DNA from: Yoonia sp. F2084L | Lineage (GTDB): Bacteria; Pseudomonadota; Alphaproteobacteria; Rhodobacterales; Rhodobacteraceae | Assembly: GCF_023015625.1 (NCBI RefSeq) | Contig: NZ_JALKAH010000009.1 | Coordinates: 1 to 48,551 of the forward strand | Direction: 5' to 3' | DNA length: 48,551 nt | In this document: piece by piece, positions 1 to 7,683 of the stretch | Layout of the letters: each line of letters starts with the position of its first letter | How positions within the stretch are numbered: position 1 is the stretch's first letter | Made by a program: the position numbers and the translations under genes | Notes under the pieces: generated by a model | The model's database searches: none | Seen by the model: only the letters and a program-made list of their open reading frames with translations | Told to the model about the DNA's origin: nothing

Positions 1-49
1 AGAACTCGTAGAACAGCGCAGCTTGCGCTTCCTGCTTCGGTCCCATCAT
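1..49 (-). CDS. IS1182-like transposase, N-terminal fragment (partial at window edge)
   Basis: The minus-strand frame reads MMGPKQEAQAALFYEF from an ATG at 47-49 and runs off the left edge. GGAGG lies 8 nt upstream of this ATG, the same arrangement as in the complete element at 2286, which decides the start over the ATG at 62-64. The fragment matches the N-terminus of IS1182-type DDE transposases. Whether the rest is intact cannot be seen. Confidence 0.65.
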   Translation of the reverse strand, partial: MMGPKQEAQAALFYEF

Positions 50-124
50 CGCCAATCCCTCCATCTAGGAAGAATTGAATCAGCAACTTAGGCTGCGATC
101 AACAAAGAGTTTTTCAACGAAATA
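1..124 (-). mobile_element. Right end of an IS1182/IS5-like insertion sequence, cut by window start
   Basis: The first 49 bases encode, on the minus strand, the N-terminus of a transposase closely similar to that of the complete element at 809-2360 (both start MMGP and share ALFYEF). Past the start codon there is a terminal-repeat-like GAGTTTTTCAAC at 107-118, comparable with GACTTTTTCAAC at the end of the complete element. The proteins and ends differ, so this is a related but distinct element. The outer boundary near 124 is an estimate, because the other end lies outside the window. Confidence 0.7.
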
Positions 125-164
125 GGCTCAATTTGACTAATGCTGCTCGAAAGACCAATAGAGG

Positions 165-719
165 CTATTGCGGCTGCGCACATAGAAATTGTTCATAGTC
201 TTCAATCCAGCGCTTCTCACACCACGCACTTTCACCGAACCTTTCAATCTGCGAAAGCTCTCCTTTTTCCGTTAGGGAATTGGCCCATGGGACAATGCGT
301 TTAGTTACGATCATTGCAAGCTTCCCGAGGTTTGAACTGACGCTGCGTGCGTCATCATCAGCGTATCCAAGAGTATGAATTGTCCACCGACCGGAGTTTT
401 CGGGACGATAATTCAACTTTGCTGGACGCCAGCAAAGGAAATCATCAAAGGTCAACTTTCTCGGGCAATCCTCAACATATACTGGCTCCTTTGCCGGGTC
501 ATCACTGTCAATGGGACGCAAGAAAGTGTGTCGGAAGCAAATGACAGAGCGCGCGGTACCGGGTCTTGCCAGTCGTCCTCCCTGCCTCAATATGAGAAGT
601 TCTCGATTACCTTGAACGTATCGCATCGACTGTCCTCGGCCAACAAAGCTAAATCCATGTGCGAGTAGCGGGTGAGCGAATTCCTTTTCGAATAGTTCCG
701 TAAAATCTTGGGTATTCAT
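165..719 (-). CDS. Hypothetical protein (possibly DUF4304-like), 184 aa
   Basis: The product is unrecognised. The preferred start is the ATG at 717-719 (MNTQDFTELF), because the 13 upstream codons look like non-coding extension; no strong ribosome-binding site is visible. The N-terminal pattern is a short helix, then GFSFVGRG, an aromatic/basic segment and strand-forming ILRQGG. It loosely resembles DUF4304-type proteins, but this is a weak impression. No signal peptide or membrane segment is present. The gene lies alone between two related IS elements transcribed in the same direction, so it is probably accessory cargo or a remnant of an interrupted neighbourhood. Confidence 0.55.
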   Translation of the reverse strand: MNTQDFTELFEKEFAHPLLAHGFSFVGRGQSMRYVQGNRELLILRQGGRLARPGTARSVICFRHTFLRPIDSDDPAKEPVYVEDCPRKLTFDDFLCWRPAKLNYRPENSGRWTIHTLGYADDDARSVSSNLGKLAMIVTKRIVPWANSLTEKGELSQIERFGESAWCEKRWIEDYEQFLCAQPQ

Positions 720-808
720 AATAACGCGAGGGCCCGATGCCAGTAGTGGTGCTGGCACAGTTCTTAGCAGACGTTAAGCGTAAGGCCAACGAACGGCGGT
801 AAAGTCCG

Positions 809-826
809 GATACTGTTGAAAAAGTC
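809..826 (+). repeat. Left terminal inverted repeat of the IS
   Basis: GATACTGTTGAAAAAGTC is the exact reverse complement of 2343-2360. It is preceded by the direct repeat TCCG (805-808). Confidence 0.93.
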
Positions 827-879
827 ATTGTTTTGGCGGGGTTGATGCTGAGCGAGAAGCAGGCCAGCTTCGTTCCGCT

Positions 880-2286
880 TCACGCTGGCGATGCTGCTGG
901 GATCAATTTCGCCAGTTTCCGGAGGTTTTGGGCGGTTGCGGCGAGTTGGAACTGTTCATATGCACCTTTGGGTCCTCGCAGCCGCATCGTTGCGACGCCG
1001 ATGTATCGTTTCAGATGGGCGAAGAGCATTTCGACCTTCCGCCTCTGGATGAACGAGGTCATGTAGGCGTCTGTTTTGCGGATATCGCGGGCGACATCTC
1101 GGGCAGCTTCATGTACGGAGCGCATGAGACGTCTCCCGTTGTCCTTCGGACAGCATTGAGGCTTCAGCGGGCATGCGTCGCAATCGTTCTTTGAAGCGCG
1201 GTATCTGATGAAGCCGTCTTTGCCACCATTTGCCTTTCGCGGCTTGGAGAAGTTTCTGCGATAGGTTTGCAGGCGCTTCCCGCTTGGGCAGGTGTAGCTG
1301 TCGGTTGCGGTATCGTAGATGAAGTCTTCGCGTGAGAAGGTGCCGTCGGTCCGTTTTGATTTGTCCCAGACCGGAATATGCGGGGCAATGCCCTGTTCCT
1401 CGACCAGCCAGCTCAGCATCTCTGCTGATCCGTAGCCCGTGTCGCCGACCAATTTGTCTGGTGTCATGTCGAAGCGATCAGCAATCCTATCGATCATGCG
1501 GCGCGCTGCAAAGGCCTCAGCGGTTCTGATTGGAACCGATGGCTCAACGTCAACGATTACCGCATTGTCCAAATCCACCGTGTAGTTAGTGGAATATGCA
1601 AAGAACGCGGCCCCACCGTCTGCCCCGGTCCAGCGGGCAGCAGGATCAACCAGTGAGATGTATTTTGGAACGACCTTGGTGGACGCGCCGAATGCGTTCG
1701 TTCATTCACTCGAACGCGTGGCGTTCATGACCTCACCATCCAGCGTTTCCAGATATTCGTCGATGACGCGGGCAGTCAGGTCCGGCGGCAAGCCTTCTTT
1801 GCTCTCGATCCCACGCGTCTGGTTCGCATTCGCAGGGATCAGGCTGGCATCGACACCAAAGCTGTGACCACCAACAAGTCCTTCATCAATGCAGCGCTGC
1901 AAGACGGTCTCAAACAGATGCCGGAATAAACCGCTTTCCCGGAAACGGCCGTGCCTGTCTTTGGAAAAGGTGGAATGATCAGGGATCGCATCCGCCAGAT
2001 CGAGCCTGCAAAACCAACGATAGGCCAGATTGACATGCACCTCTTCGCAAAGCCGCCGCTCAGATCGGATGCCCATGCAATAGCCCAACAGCAACATCCG
2101 GATCATCAGTTCAGGATCAACCGATGGGCGACCGTGAGAACTGTAATATGGTGCTAACAACGGCCGCACATCGGTCAGATCCAAAAACCGATCAATCCCA
2201 CGCATGACATGATCTTGCGGAACAAAATCTTCGATTGAGAACTCATAGAAAAGCGCGCCTTGTGCAATCTGCCTTGGACCCATCAT
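880..2286 (-). pseudogene. IS1182-family DDE transposase interrupted by one in-frame TGA
   Basis: The frame begins at ATG 2284-2286, 8 nt after GGAGG, and continues in one phase to a stop at 880. A TGA at 1702-1704 breaks it. No frameshift is involved: the codons after the stop read straight on through KYISLVDPAARWTGADGG and YTVDLDNAVIVDV. The first part carries the N-terminal IS1182 domain (HGRPSVDPELMIRM, DHSTFSKDR) and the first catalytic Asp region (FGVDASL). The second part has VGDTGYGS, a Cys-rich segment (CPSGKR, CDACPLKPQC) and the final Glu region (QRRKVEMLFAHLKR). Both catalytic halves are preserved, so the mutation is probably recent. The copy would need stop-codon readthrough, or a transposase supplied in trans, to move. 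Confidence 0.88.
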
Positions 2287-2342
2287 CGCCATGTCCTCCA
2301 CTCTCAAATCAAGTGAATCAGGACTGGATCATCAGATCAACG

Positions 2343-2360
2343 GACTTTTTCAACAGTATC
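2343..2360 (-). repeat. Right terminal inverted repeat of the IS
   Basis: The plus strand reads GACTTTTTCAACAGTATC, the exact reverse complement of 809-826. The target duplication TCCG follows at 2361-2364. Confidence 0.93.
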
Positions 2361-2381
2361 TCCGCTCAGCCGACATTCCGC

Positions 2382-3413
2382 CTAAAACTCCCCCAAATAC
2401 GCCACCACAATATCCAGCGCCGCTTGCAGGTCGTCCCGCTCGATCATCTCGGTCACCGTATGGATATACCGCGTCCCCACGACGATCCCGACCGCCCGTG
2501 CGCCTGCCGCCGCTTGCTGGGCTGCCGCCCCGTCTTGTCCGCCTGACGCCAGCATCGTCCGCTGGTAGGGAATCTTTTTCTTTATCGCGAGTGCTTCAAT
2601 TTCCTTCACCAACGCCTTGTCTGCAATGAAGGAACTATCCCGCACATGCAGGCCAAAGCCTTTGCCTTGCGTCGTCGTCACGTCCTTGTCGGGGATGCCG
2701 GGGGTGTCGCAGGACAGCGTCACGTCGATGCCCAAACCGATGTCGGGTTTGATCGCAAAAGAGGATGTCCGCGCGCCGCGCAAGCCCACCTCTTCCTGGC
2801 TGGTGAAAGCCACGTGGATTTCCGCGCCGCGCCCTTTCTTGCCCAAATGCCGGATCGCTTCAATCCCCAGCCAACAGGCGATGCGGTTGTCGAGCGCTTT
2901 GGATACGAACTTGTCCCCCATCTCAAGAAAGGGTTCATCCATCACCACATAATCGCCGACCTTGACGATATCCTTGGCCGCCTTGCCCAGACCAAGGTCG
3001 ATGAAGAATTCGCCCACCTGCGGGATTTTCTTGCGGTCCTCGGGGGTGGAAATGTGCACGGGCTTGCCTCCGGGGTTCATCACACCTTTGAAGTCGCCCT
3101 CATCGGTGCAGACCAGCACGCGGCGGGAAAACAGGTTGCGGGGGTCAAAGCCGCCCACGGGCACGACATAGAGAAAGCCGTTCTTGTCGATATGGCTGAC
3201 CAGAAACCCGATCTCATCCATGTGACACAGCAGCATGATTTTGGGCGCGTCTTTCTTTTTGGCATCGCGGCGGCACAGAAGCGAGCCCATCGGATCGGTT
3301 TCGACAGCGTCAAAAAGCCCGTCAATCTCGGATGTGATCAGGGCGCGCACGCGTTCTTCGTGGCCCGGCACGCCGGGCATTTCGCAAAGACGTTTCAAAA
3401 GGTCAGTGTTCAT
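2382..3413 (-). CDS. M42 family metallopeptidase (aminopeptidase, FrvX/endoglucanase M-like)
   Basis: This 343-aa protein matches the M42 family, cytosolic dinuclear metal aminopeptidases that form large tetrahedral assemblies and trim peptides. Visible family residues include the first metal motif CHMDE (His64, Asp66), the ALDNR segment (second Asp), the catalytic Glu pair in TSQEEVG, the ligand Asp in GLGIDVTL, and the C-terminal YIHT histidine. The length is normal. The start ATG at 3411-3413 follows an AAGGAG ribosome-binding site. Its 3' end lies 21 bp from the IS right end, so the gene is intact but its downstream transcript terminator may have been displaced by the insertion. The family assignment is firm; the substrate is unknown. 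Confidence 0.92.
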   Translation of the reverse strand: MNTDLLKRLCEMPGVPGHEERVRALITSEIDGLFDAVETDPMGSLLCRRDAKKKDAPKIMLLCHMDEIGFLVSHIDKNGFLYVVPVGGFDPRNLFSRRVLVCTDEGDFKGVMNPGGKPVHISTPEDRKKIPQVGEFFIDLGLGKAAKDIVKVGDYVVMDEPFLEMGDKFVSKALDNRIACWLGIEAIRHLGKKGRGAEIHVAFTSQEEVGLRGARTSSFAIKPDIGLGIDVTLSCDTPGIPDKDVTTTQGKGFGLHVRDSSFIADKALVKEIEALAIKKKIPYQRTMLASGGQDGAAAQQAAAGARAVGIVVGTRYIHTVTEMIERDDLQAALDIVVAYLGEF

Positions 3414-3644
3414 CGGGTGCTCCTTGGTTGGGCATCTTTCTTATTCGTTCCACGCGTGCCGCCGATTATCCACATGAATCTTTGGCTGTATCGCTCTTAT
3501 CCCCAAGAAATTGCTTTACAGCTAGGCCCCGTTCGGGCCACGATATGTAGTAGGGATTAAAGGTGAACAACACCGCCCCTAGAGCAGGCACCTAGCGCTT
3601 GGGCACTGCCATGACCCAAGCGCCAACGCAGTGAGGCCGAGCAT
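3414..3644. other. Divergent intergenic region between peptidase and ybjN genes
   Basis: This 231-bp spacer separates the minus-strand peptidase gene from the plus-strand ybjN gene, so it should hold both promoters. I could not define convincing -35/-10 boxes by eye. The only clear structure is the inverted repeat at 3595-3623. Confidence 0.5.
3595..3623 (+). repeat. Perfect 9-bp inverted repeat upstream of ybjN
   Basis: GCGCTTGGG (3595-3603) and CCCAAGCGC (3615-3623) are exact complements separated by 11 nt. The hairpin ends 21 nt before the ybjN start codon and lacks a following T-run, so an mRNA leader structure or protein-binding site is more likely than a terminator. Confidence 0.65.
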
Positions 3645-4148
3645 ATGGCATTGTCCGAACACTTCCCCGAGGCGGAGGATCTTCACCCGATTGATCTGGT
3701 GGAGCACATCGCAGAACACCACGCGTGGGAATTTGACCGCATCCATGACGATCAGATCGCAATGGCCGTCGAAGGCCAATGGCGCACCTATTCCATCACA
3801 CTGGCCTGGTCCGCCTATGATGAGACGTTGCGCCTGATTTGTACCTTCGACATGGAGCCGCCCGAAGACCGGATGCCGGCCCTTTACGAGACCCTGAATG
3901 TGATCAACGACCGCTGCTGGGCGGGTGCCTTTACGTGGTGGGATGAGCAAAAACTGATGGTTTATCGCTATGGTCTGATGCTGACCGGTGATCAGGTCGC
4001 AGGACCAGATCAGATTGATACGATGATCGGTGCTGCCGTTGCTGCGTGTGAACAGTATTATCCAGCCTTGCAACTGGTCACCTGGACTGACCGGACGCCG
4101 GAAGACGCCGTGCAGGTAGCCATCGGCGGGGCTTACGGCCGGGCTTAG
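3645..4148 (+). CDS. YbjN domain-containing protein
   Basis: This 167-aa acidic protein has the YbjN fold features: the N-terminal segment DLVEHIAEHHAWEF, a central strand-rich part (RTYSITLAWSAYDETLRLICTF) and a C-terminal helix ending in an ALQLVTWTDRTPEDAV-type segment. YbjN proteins resemble type III secretion chaperones, and their role in alphaproteobacteria is poorly defined. A TGAGG ribosome-binding site precedes the ATG. In this organism two small exported-protein genes on the other strand separate ybjN from proC. The domain call is good; the function is open. Confidence 0.88.
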   Translation: MALSEHFPEAEDLHPIDLVEHIAEHHAWEFDRIHDDQIAMAVEGQWRTYSITLAWSAYDETLRLICTFDMEPPEDRMPALYETLNVINDRCWAGAFTWWDEQKLMVYRYGLMLTGDQVAGPDQIDTMIGAAVAACEQYYPALQLVTWTDRTPEDAVQVAIGGAYGRA

Positions 4149-4167
4149 AGCCAGAACCCGAACCCAA

Positions 4168-4197
4168 AAGGCCGACCCCATTATGGGAGTCGGCCTT
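4168..4197 (-). terminator. Rho-independent terminator between convergent genes
   Basis: AAGGCCGACCCC (4168-4179) pairs with GGGAGTCGGCCTT (4185-4197) around a short loop, with one bulged base. On the minus strand the stem is followed by a CTTTT stretch, which best serves the exported-protein gene at 4234-4566. The same stem could also stop ybjN transcripts. Confidence 0.75.
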
Positions 4198-4233
4198 AGG
4201 AACAGGAAGGGTTTGCCTTCCTGTATTGGTTTG

Positions 4234-4566
4234 TTAGCTGTCGATATCGAAGTCGCGCTGGGCGACGGTCTGGCCGTCAACCTTGAGCAGGGCGATGACG
4301 TCGTTTGTGGCACGGGTGCCAAGGTTGACGCGGACATCAGCATTTGCACCGGCGTTGACCATCTCGGTGCCGAGCAGCGCACCAATTTCACCTTTGGAGA
4401 AGTCGTAGATTTCAACGGTGCCAGCAGCTTCAGCGCGGACAATGCCAAGCTCGAGGACAGAAGAACTGTCCAGACGCTCACCAAATTGGAAATAGCTGTC
4501 CGCAGATGCGGTAGATGCGGTTGCGGCAACAGTTGCGGCGACGAGTGCGATTGATTTGAAAGACAT
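4234..4566 (-). CDS. Small exported protein, tandem paralog 2
   Basis: The 110-aa protein has a signal peptide (SIALVAATVAATASTASA, cleavage before DSYF) and a mature part of about 88 residues, so it is probably periplasmic or secreted. It lacks cysteines and membrane segments. It is a clear duplicate of the upstream gene at 4659-4991: both share VEIYDFSKGE, LLGTE, VNAGAN and a near-identical DVIALLKVDGQTVAQRD segment. An AAGGAAC ribosome-binding site conserved in both leaders precedes the start. The 92-bp gap to the upstream copy could hold its own promoter. Related proteins occur in roseobacters without known function, and I cannot assign one. Confidence 0.85.
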   Translation of the reverse strand: MSFKSIALVAATVAATASTASADSYFQFGERLDSSSVLELGIVRAEAAGTVEIYDFSKGEIGALLGTEMVNAGANADVRVNLGTRATNDVIALLKVDGQTVAQRDFDIDS

Positions 4567-4658
4567 GGGTGTGTTCCTTTAGATTATGTGTTTGCAGCGG
4601 GAGAACTGCGGGAGAGAGGTGGGGCAGTGCGGGGGACATCGCACCGCCCCTCGGGGGA

Positions 4659-4991
4659 TTAGCGGTTCACTTCGTAGTCGCGCTGGGCGACGGTCTGGCC
4701 GTCAACTTTCAGCAGGGCGATCACGTCCTGTGTGGGGCGGATGCCAAGGTTGACGCGGACGTCGGAATTGGCACCGGCGTTCACTGTCTCAGTGCCCAGC
4801 AGACGGCCAACTTCACCTTTGGAGAAGTCATAGATTTCCACGACGCCTGCGCCTTCAGCGCGGACCAAACCGAGGTCAACGATGGAAGAGCTTTCCACGC
4901 GGTCAGTGTATGCGAAGTAGCTGTCAGCAGATGCGACAGAAGCAGTGGCGGCGATAGTGGCGGCGATCAGTGCGATTGATTTGAGTGACAT
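4659..4991 (-). CDS. Small exported protein, tandem paralog 1
   Basis: This 110-aa protein has the same length and layout as its neighbour. The signal peptide is SIALIAATIAATASVASA and cleavage is likely before DSYFAYTD. Conservation is strongest in the C-terminal half (DVIALLKVDGQTVAQRD) and in VEIYDFSKGE, which points to a structural core under selection. The 5' leaders of the two genes also match (CTAAAGGAAC before the ATG), so the duplication probably included the translation start region. As the first gene of the pair it lies behind a 504-bp spacer that should hold the promoter. Function unknown. Confidence 0.85.
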   Translation of the reverse strand: MSLKSIALIAATIAATASVASADSYFAYTDRVESSSIVDLGLVRAEGAGVVEIYDFSKGEVGRLLGTETVNAGANSDVRVNLGIRPTQDVIALLKVDGQTVAQRDYEVNR

Positions 4992-5495
4992 GGTTTTGTT
5001 CCTTTAGTTTAAATGTTGCGGCGTTCGTGATTGCCGCGGTTTGTGTGATTGTGCAGCGCTGTGATTGCTGCGTTTCGATGAGACAAAGATTGGGTATCCG
5101 GGGCCGTTCGGAAAGGCCGGGGGTGATCACGAAAAGGGTGATGAATGTGATCGCGTTTGGTGCTTGACATGAAGAATGTAGCTCTAAGGGGTCACTTCTG
5201 CGCATATACGCACAGAAACAGAGTCTGATCTGTGCGCCAATTGCCCCAGGGGCAGGCAAAACCGGATCAAAGACTTTTCAGCCGTTCACAGATTACAGTT
5301 TGGCGCATTTGTGTGAGGTCATATTGTTTCCACCCGCTCGCGCCCACGTGACACATGTGACACCAAATCCAAGCCTCTGCGGCGCCTGAGTGGCCAAAAC
5401 AAAGGCGCGAATCTGCAAGCGCTGGACCAAAACATCTCTTTTCTCTCAGCCATCGTTTGTCTAGTCTTTCGAGACTTATCCGGGGAGGTGCATCC
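4992..5495. other. 504-bp divergent spacer before proC
   Basis: No convincing gene is seen. The spacer should contain the promoter of the exported-protein pair (minus) and that of proC (plus). A TTGACA hexamer at 5164-5169 is present, but no good -10 lies at the proper spacing. CACGTGACACATGTGACAC near 5344-5362 contains two CACNTGTGAC-like steps and could be a binding site, although this is weak. GGGGAGG at 5482-5488 is the proC ribosome-binding site. Confidence 0.5.
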
Positions 5496-6311
5496 ATGAA
5501 TATGACCGATGTTGCTGAACGTGGGCTTGTCTTGCTGGGCTGCGGCAAGATGGGGTCTGCAATGCTGGAAGGTTGGCTACGTACCGGGCTGCCCGCCTCA
5601 TCCGTTTGGGTGATTGACCCCAACCCGTCGGATTGGCTCAAAGAGCAGGGGGTACAGATCGGTGGCGCGCTGCCTGATCATCCTGCCGTTGCTATTATTG
5701 CTGTGAAGCCACAGATGATGGGGGCGGCGCTGCCGGATGTGAAAGTCTTGGGCAATGGCGAAACGCTTGTGATCTCAATTGCGGCGGGCACTTCGATTGC
5801 TACGTTTGAAGAGGTACTTGGCGCCCAGACCCCTTTGGTGCGCGCAATGCCGAATACGCCCGCTGCAATCGGGCGGGGGATCACGGCGCTGGTGGGCAAT
5901 ACGCAGGTGCGGGCGGATCACATGGATTTGGCCGAGGCGCTGTTGCTTTCTGTCGGTCAGACCGTCCGTCTTGAGGACGAAGCGCAGATGGATGCGGTCA
6001 CTGCCGTGTCCGGGTCCGGTCCCGCTTACGTCTTTCACCTGATCGAGACATTGGCGGCGGCAGGTGAGGCCGAAGGGTTGCCCGCTGATCTCGCGATGCA
6101 ATTGGCCAAGGCCACGGTTGGGGGTGCGGGTGAATTGGCAGAGGATGTTGATGAGACGCCCGCGCAATTGCGCATCAACGTGACCTCGCCCAATGGCACC
6201 ACGCAGGCGGCGTTAGAGGTGTTGATGAATGAGGATACCGGATTTCCCCCATTGCTGCGCCGCGCTGTCGCTGCCGCCGCAAACCGGTCCCGCGAGTTGG
6301 CAAATGAGTGA
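5496..6311 (+). CDS. proC: Pyrroline-5-carboxylate reductase
   Basis: This 271-aa enzyme performs the last step of proline synthesis, NAD(P)H reduction of pyrroline-5-carboxylate, in the cytosol. The Rossmann motif GCGKMG sits at residues 15-20. The family signature appears in VSGSGPAYVF, followed by LAKATVGGAGELA and a C-terminal segment with NVTSPNGTTQAALEVL. The ATG at 5496 is chosen because GGGGAGG lies 7 nt upstream; an earlier in-frame ATG at 5457 would add residues without family similarity. The 3' end overlaps csaA by 8 bp (ATGAGTGA), so translation is probably coupled. Confidence 0.95.
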   Translation: MNMTDVAERGLVLLGCGKMGSAMLEGWLRTGLPASSVWVIDPNPSDWLKEQGVQIGGALPDHPAVAIIAVKPQMMGAALPDVKVLGNGETLVISIAAGTSIATFEEVLGAQTPLVRAMPNTPAAIGRGITALVGNTQVRADHMDLAEALLLSVGQTVRLEDEAQMDAVTAVSGSGPAYVFHLIETLAAAGEAEGLPADLAMQLAKATVGGAGELAEDVDETPAQLRINVTSPNGTTQAALEVLMNEDTGFPPLLRRAVAAAANRSRELANE

Positions 6312-6642
6312 GATTACCTTTGATGAGTTCCTGAAGGTCGATGTGCGCGTTGGCACCGTACTGCGTGCGGAACCTTATCCAGAGGCCCGCAAACCGGCGA
6401 TCAAGCTTTGGATCGACTTCGGCGATGAGATTGGCGAAAAGAAAACCTCGGCTCAGATCACCGCGTATTATCACCCAGAGACACTTGTCGGACGTCAGGT
6501 CATGGCGGTCGTCAACTTCCCGCCCCGCCAGATTGGCAAATTCATGTCCGAGGTTCTGGTCCTTGGGATGCCTGATGAAAATGGTGAGGTTGTCCTGGTC
6601 GGCCCTGACCACAATGTGCCAATCGGAGGGCGCCTGCATTGA
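6304..6642 (+). CDS. csaA: tRNA-binding domain protein, CsaA-like chaperone
   Basis: This 112-aa protein consists of one EMAP/tRNA-binding OB-fold domain of CsaA type: FLKVDVRVGTVLRAEPYPEARKP at the N-terminus, then KKTSAQITAYY, NFPPRQIGKFMSEVLVLG and a final DHNVPIGGRLH. CsaA proteins form dimers with tRNA-binding and export-chaperone-like activity in bacilli; the role in alphaproteobacteria is not well tested. The start at 6304 lies inside the last codons of proC, and the gene ends in an overlap with the next start codon. It therefore sits in the middle of a tightly coupled three-gene unit. Confidence 0.9.
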   Translation: MSEITFDEFLKVDVRVGTVLRAEPYPEARKPAIKLWIDFGDEIGEKKTSAQITAYYHPETLVGRQVMAVVNFPPRQIGKFMSEVLVLGMPDENGEVVLVGPDHNVPIGGRLH

Positions 6643-7586
6643 AGAAACTTCTGATTACCCGATTACTGCCTACGGCGAATATTGCGGCAGCCAAGGCACG
6701 CTATGACGTGACCGTGCGCGATACGGCCGAGGGCCTGACCGTGGATGAGGCGGCGTTGGCCTTGCGCGACTACGATGCCATTTTGCCCACTTTGGGCGAT
6801 CAGTTCAGCGCCGATACCTTTGCCGGTGATATCCGCTGCGGTGTTCTGGCCAACTTTGGTGTCGGTTACAACCATATCGACACGCAAGCTGCGGCCAAAG
6901 CGGGTGTGGTTGTTTCCAATACCCCTGACGTTGTGACAGACGCCACCGCTGACATCGGTATGACCCTGATCCTGTCCACCTGCCGCCGCACAGGCGAGGG
7001 CGAGCGGTTGGTCAGGGCCGACAAATGGGATGGCTGGGGACCAACGCAGATGCTGGGGACCCATGTGACAGGCAAAACAGTCGGTATCGTCGGCATGGGC
7101 CGGATTGGGCAGGCGGTGGCGCGCCGCTGTCACTTTGGGTTTGAGATGCCGGTGCTGTACTTCAACCGCTCCAGGAAAACGGTCGATTTTCCGGCGACGC
7201 AGGTTGAAACGCTGTCCGACTTGATGGGCGCTTGCGATATCGTCGTTGTGACTGTGCCCGGCGGTGGCGACAATACGCATCTTATCGACGCCAAAGCGCT
7301 GGCTGCGATGAAGCCGACCGGTATTTTTGTCAATATCGCCCGCGGCGATGTGGTGGACGAGGATGCGCTGATCGCGGCCTTGCAGAAGGGCCAGATTGCC
7401 GGTGCGGGCCTTGATGTCTTTGCCAAAGAACCGATTGTGCCCGACGCATTTCGCGCGATGGAGAATGTCGTCCTGCTGCCGCATCTCGGCACAGCGGCGC
7501 TGGAAGTGCGCGAGGCGATGGGCCAAATGGCGCTGGATAATATCTTTGCATGGGATGATGGCCGTCCCTTGCCGCAAGCCGTGTAG
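6639..7586 (+). CDS. D-2-hydroxyacid dehydrogenase (D-glycerate/glyoxylate reductase type)
   Basis: This 315-aa member of the D-isomer-specific 2-hydroxyacid dehydrogenase family probably interconverts glyoxylate/hydroxypyruvate with glycolate/D-glycerate using NAD(P)H. Visible features are NFGVGYNHID in the substrate domain, the dinucleotide motif GIVGMGRIGQAVARR, the catalytic Arg in NIARGDVVDE, the Glu in LDVFAKEP and the His in LLPHLGTA. The start is a TTG at 6639 whose last two bases open the csaA stop codon (TTGA), preceded by GGAGGG about 9 nt upstream. Exact substrate is inferred only from family resemblance. Confidence 0.9.
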   Translation: MKKLLITRLLPTANIAAAKARYDVTVRDTAEGLTVDEAALALRDYDAILPTLGDQFSADTFAGDIRCGVLANFGVGYNHIDTQAAAKAGVVVSNTPDVVTDATADIGMTLILSTCRRTGEGERLVRADKWDGWGPTQMLGTHVTGKTVGIVGMGRIGQAVARRCHFGFEMPVLYFNRSRKTVDFPATQVETLSDLMGACDIVVVTVPGGGDNTHLIDAKALAAMKPTGIFVNIARGDVVDEDALIAALQKGQIAGAGLDVFAKEPIVPDAFRAMENVVLLPHLGTAALEVREAMGQMALDNIFAWDDGRPLPQAV

Positions 7587-7683
7587 TTATCTGGCAATAT
7601 CCTGCGCGTGGCTTTCTGCCATGCATCATCGGGGTCATCTTGTGGTTGTTTAAGTGTTAACTTTGGCACTGAAGGAGAAACAC

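Larger units (their letters stand above)
809..2360 (-). mobile_element. Complete IS1182-family insertion sequence, 1552 bp
   Basis: Both ends are visible. The left terminal repeat GATACTGTTGAAAAAGTC (809-826) and its exact reverse complement (2343-2360) form an 18-bp perfect inverted repeat. The flanking tetranucleotide TCCG occurs at 805-808 and again at 2361-2364, which is a 4-bp target-site duplication. One long transposase frame fills the element on the minus strand but contains a single in-frame TGA. The insertion sits 21 bp downstream of the stop codon of the M42 peptidase gene and does not disrupt it. The intact ends and duplication suggest fairly recent transposition. Confidence 0.93.

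Noticed and set aside
1702..1704. TGA in the transposase read as selenocysteine or programmed recoding
   Set aside because: No SECIS-like hairpin is seen right after it and IS1182 transposases are not known to use selenocysteine. A simple nonsense mutation is the better explanation.
2646..3560. Plus-strand open frame of about 304 codons opposite the M42 gene
   Set aside because: No motifs and no start signals; it mirrors the codon bias of the real M42 gene.
5164..5195. TTGACA promoter box in the spacer before proC
   Set aside because: No reasonable -10 hexamer lies 16-18 bp downstream, so the hexamer may be a chance match.
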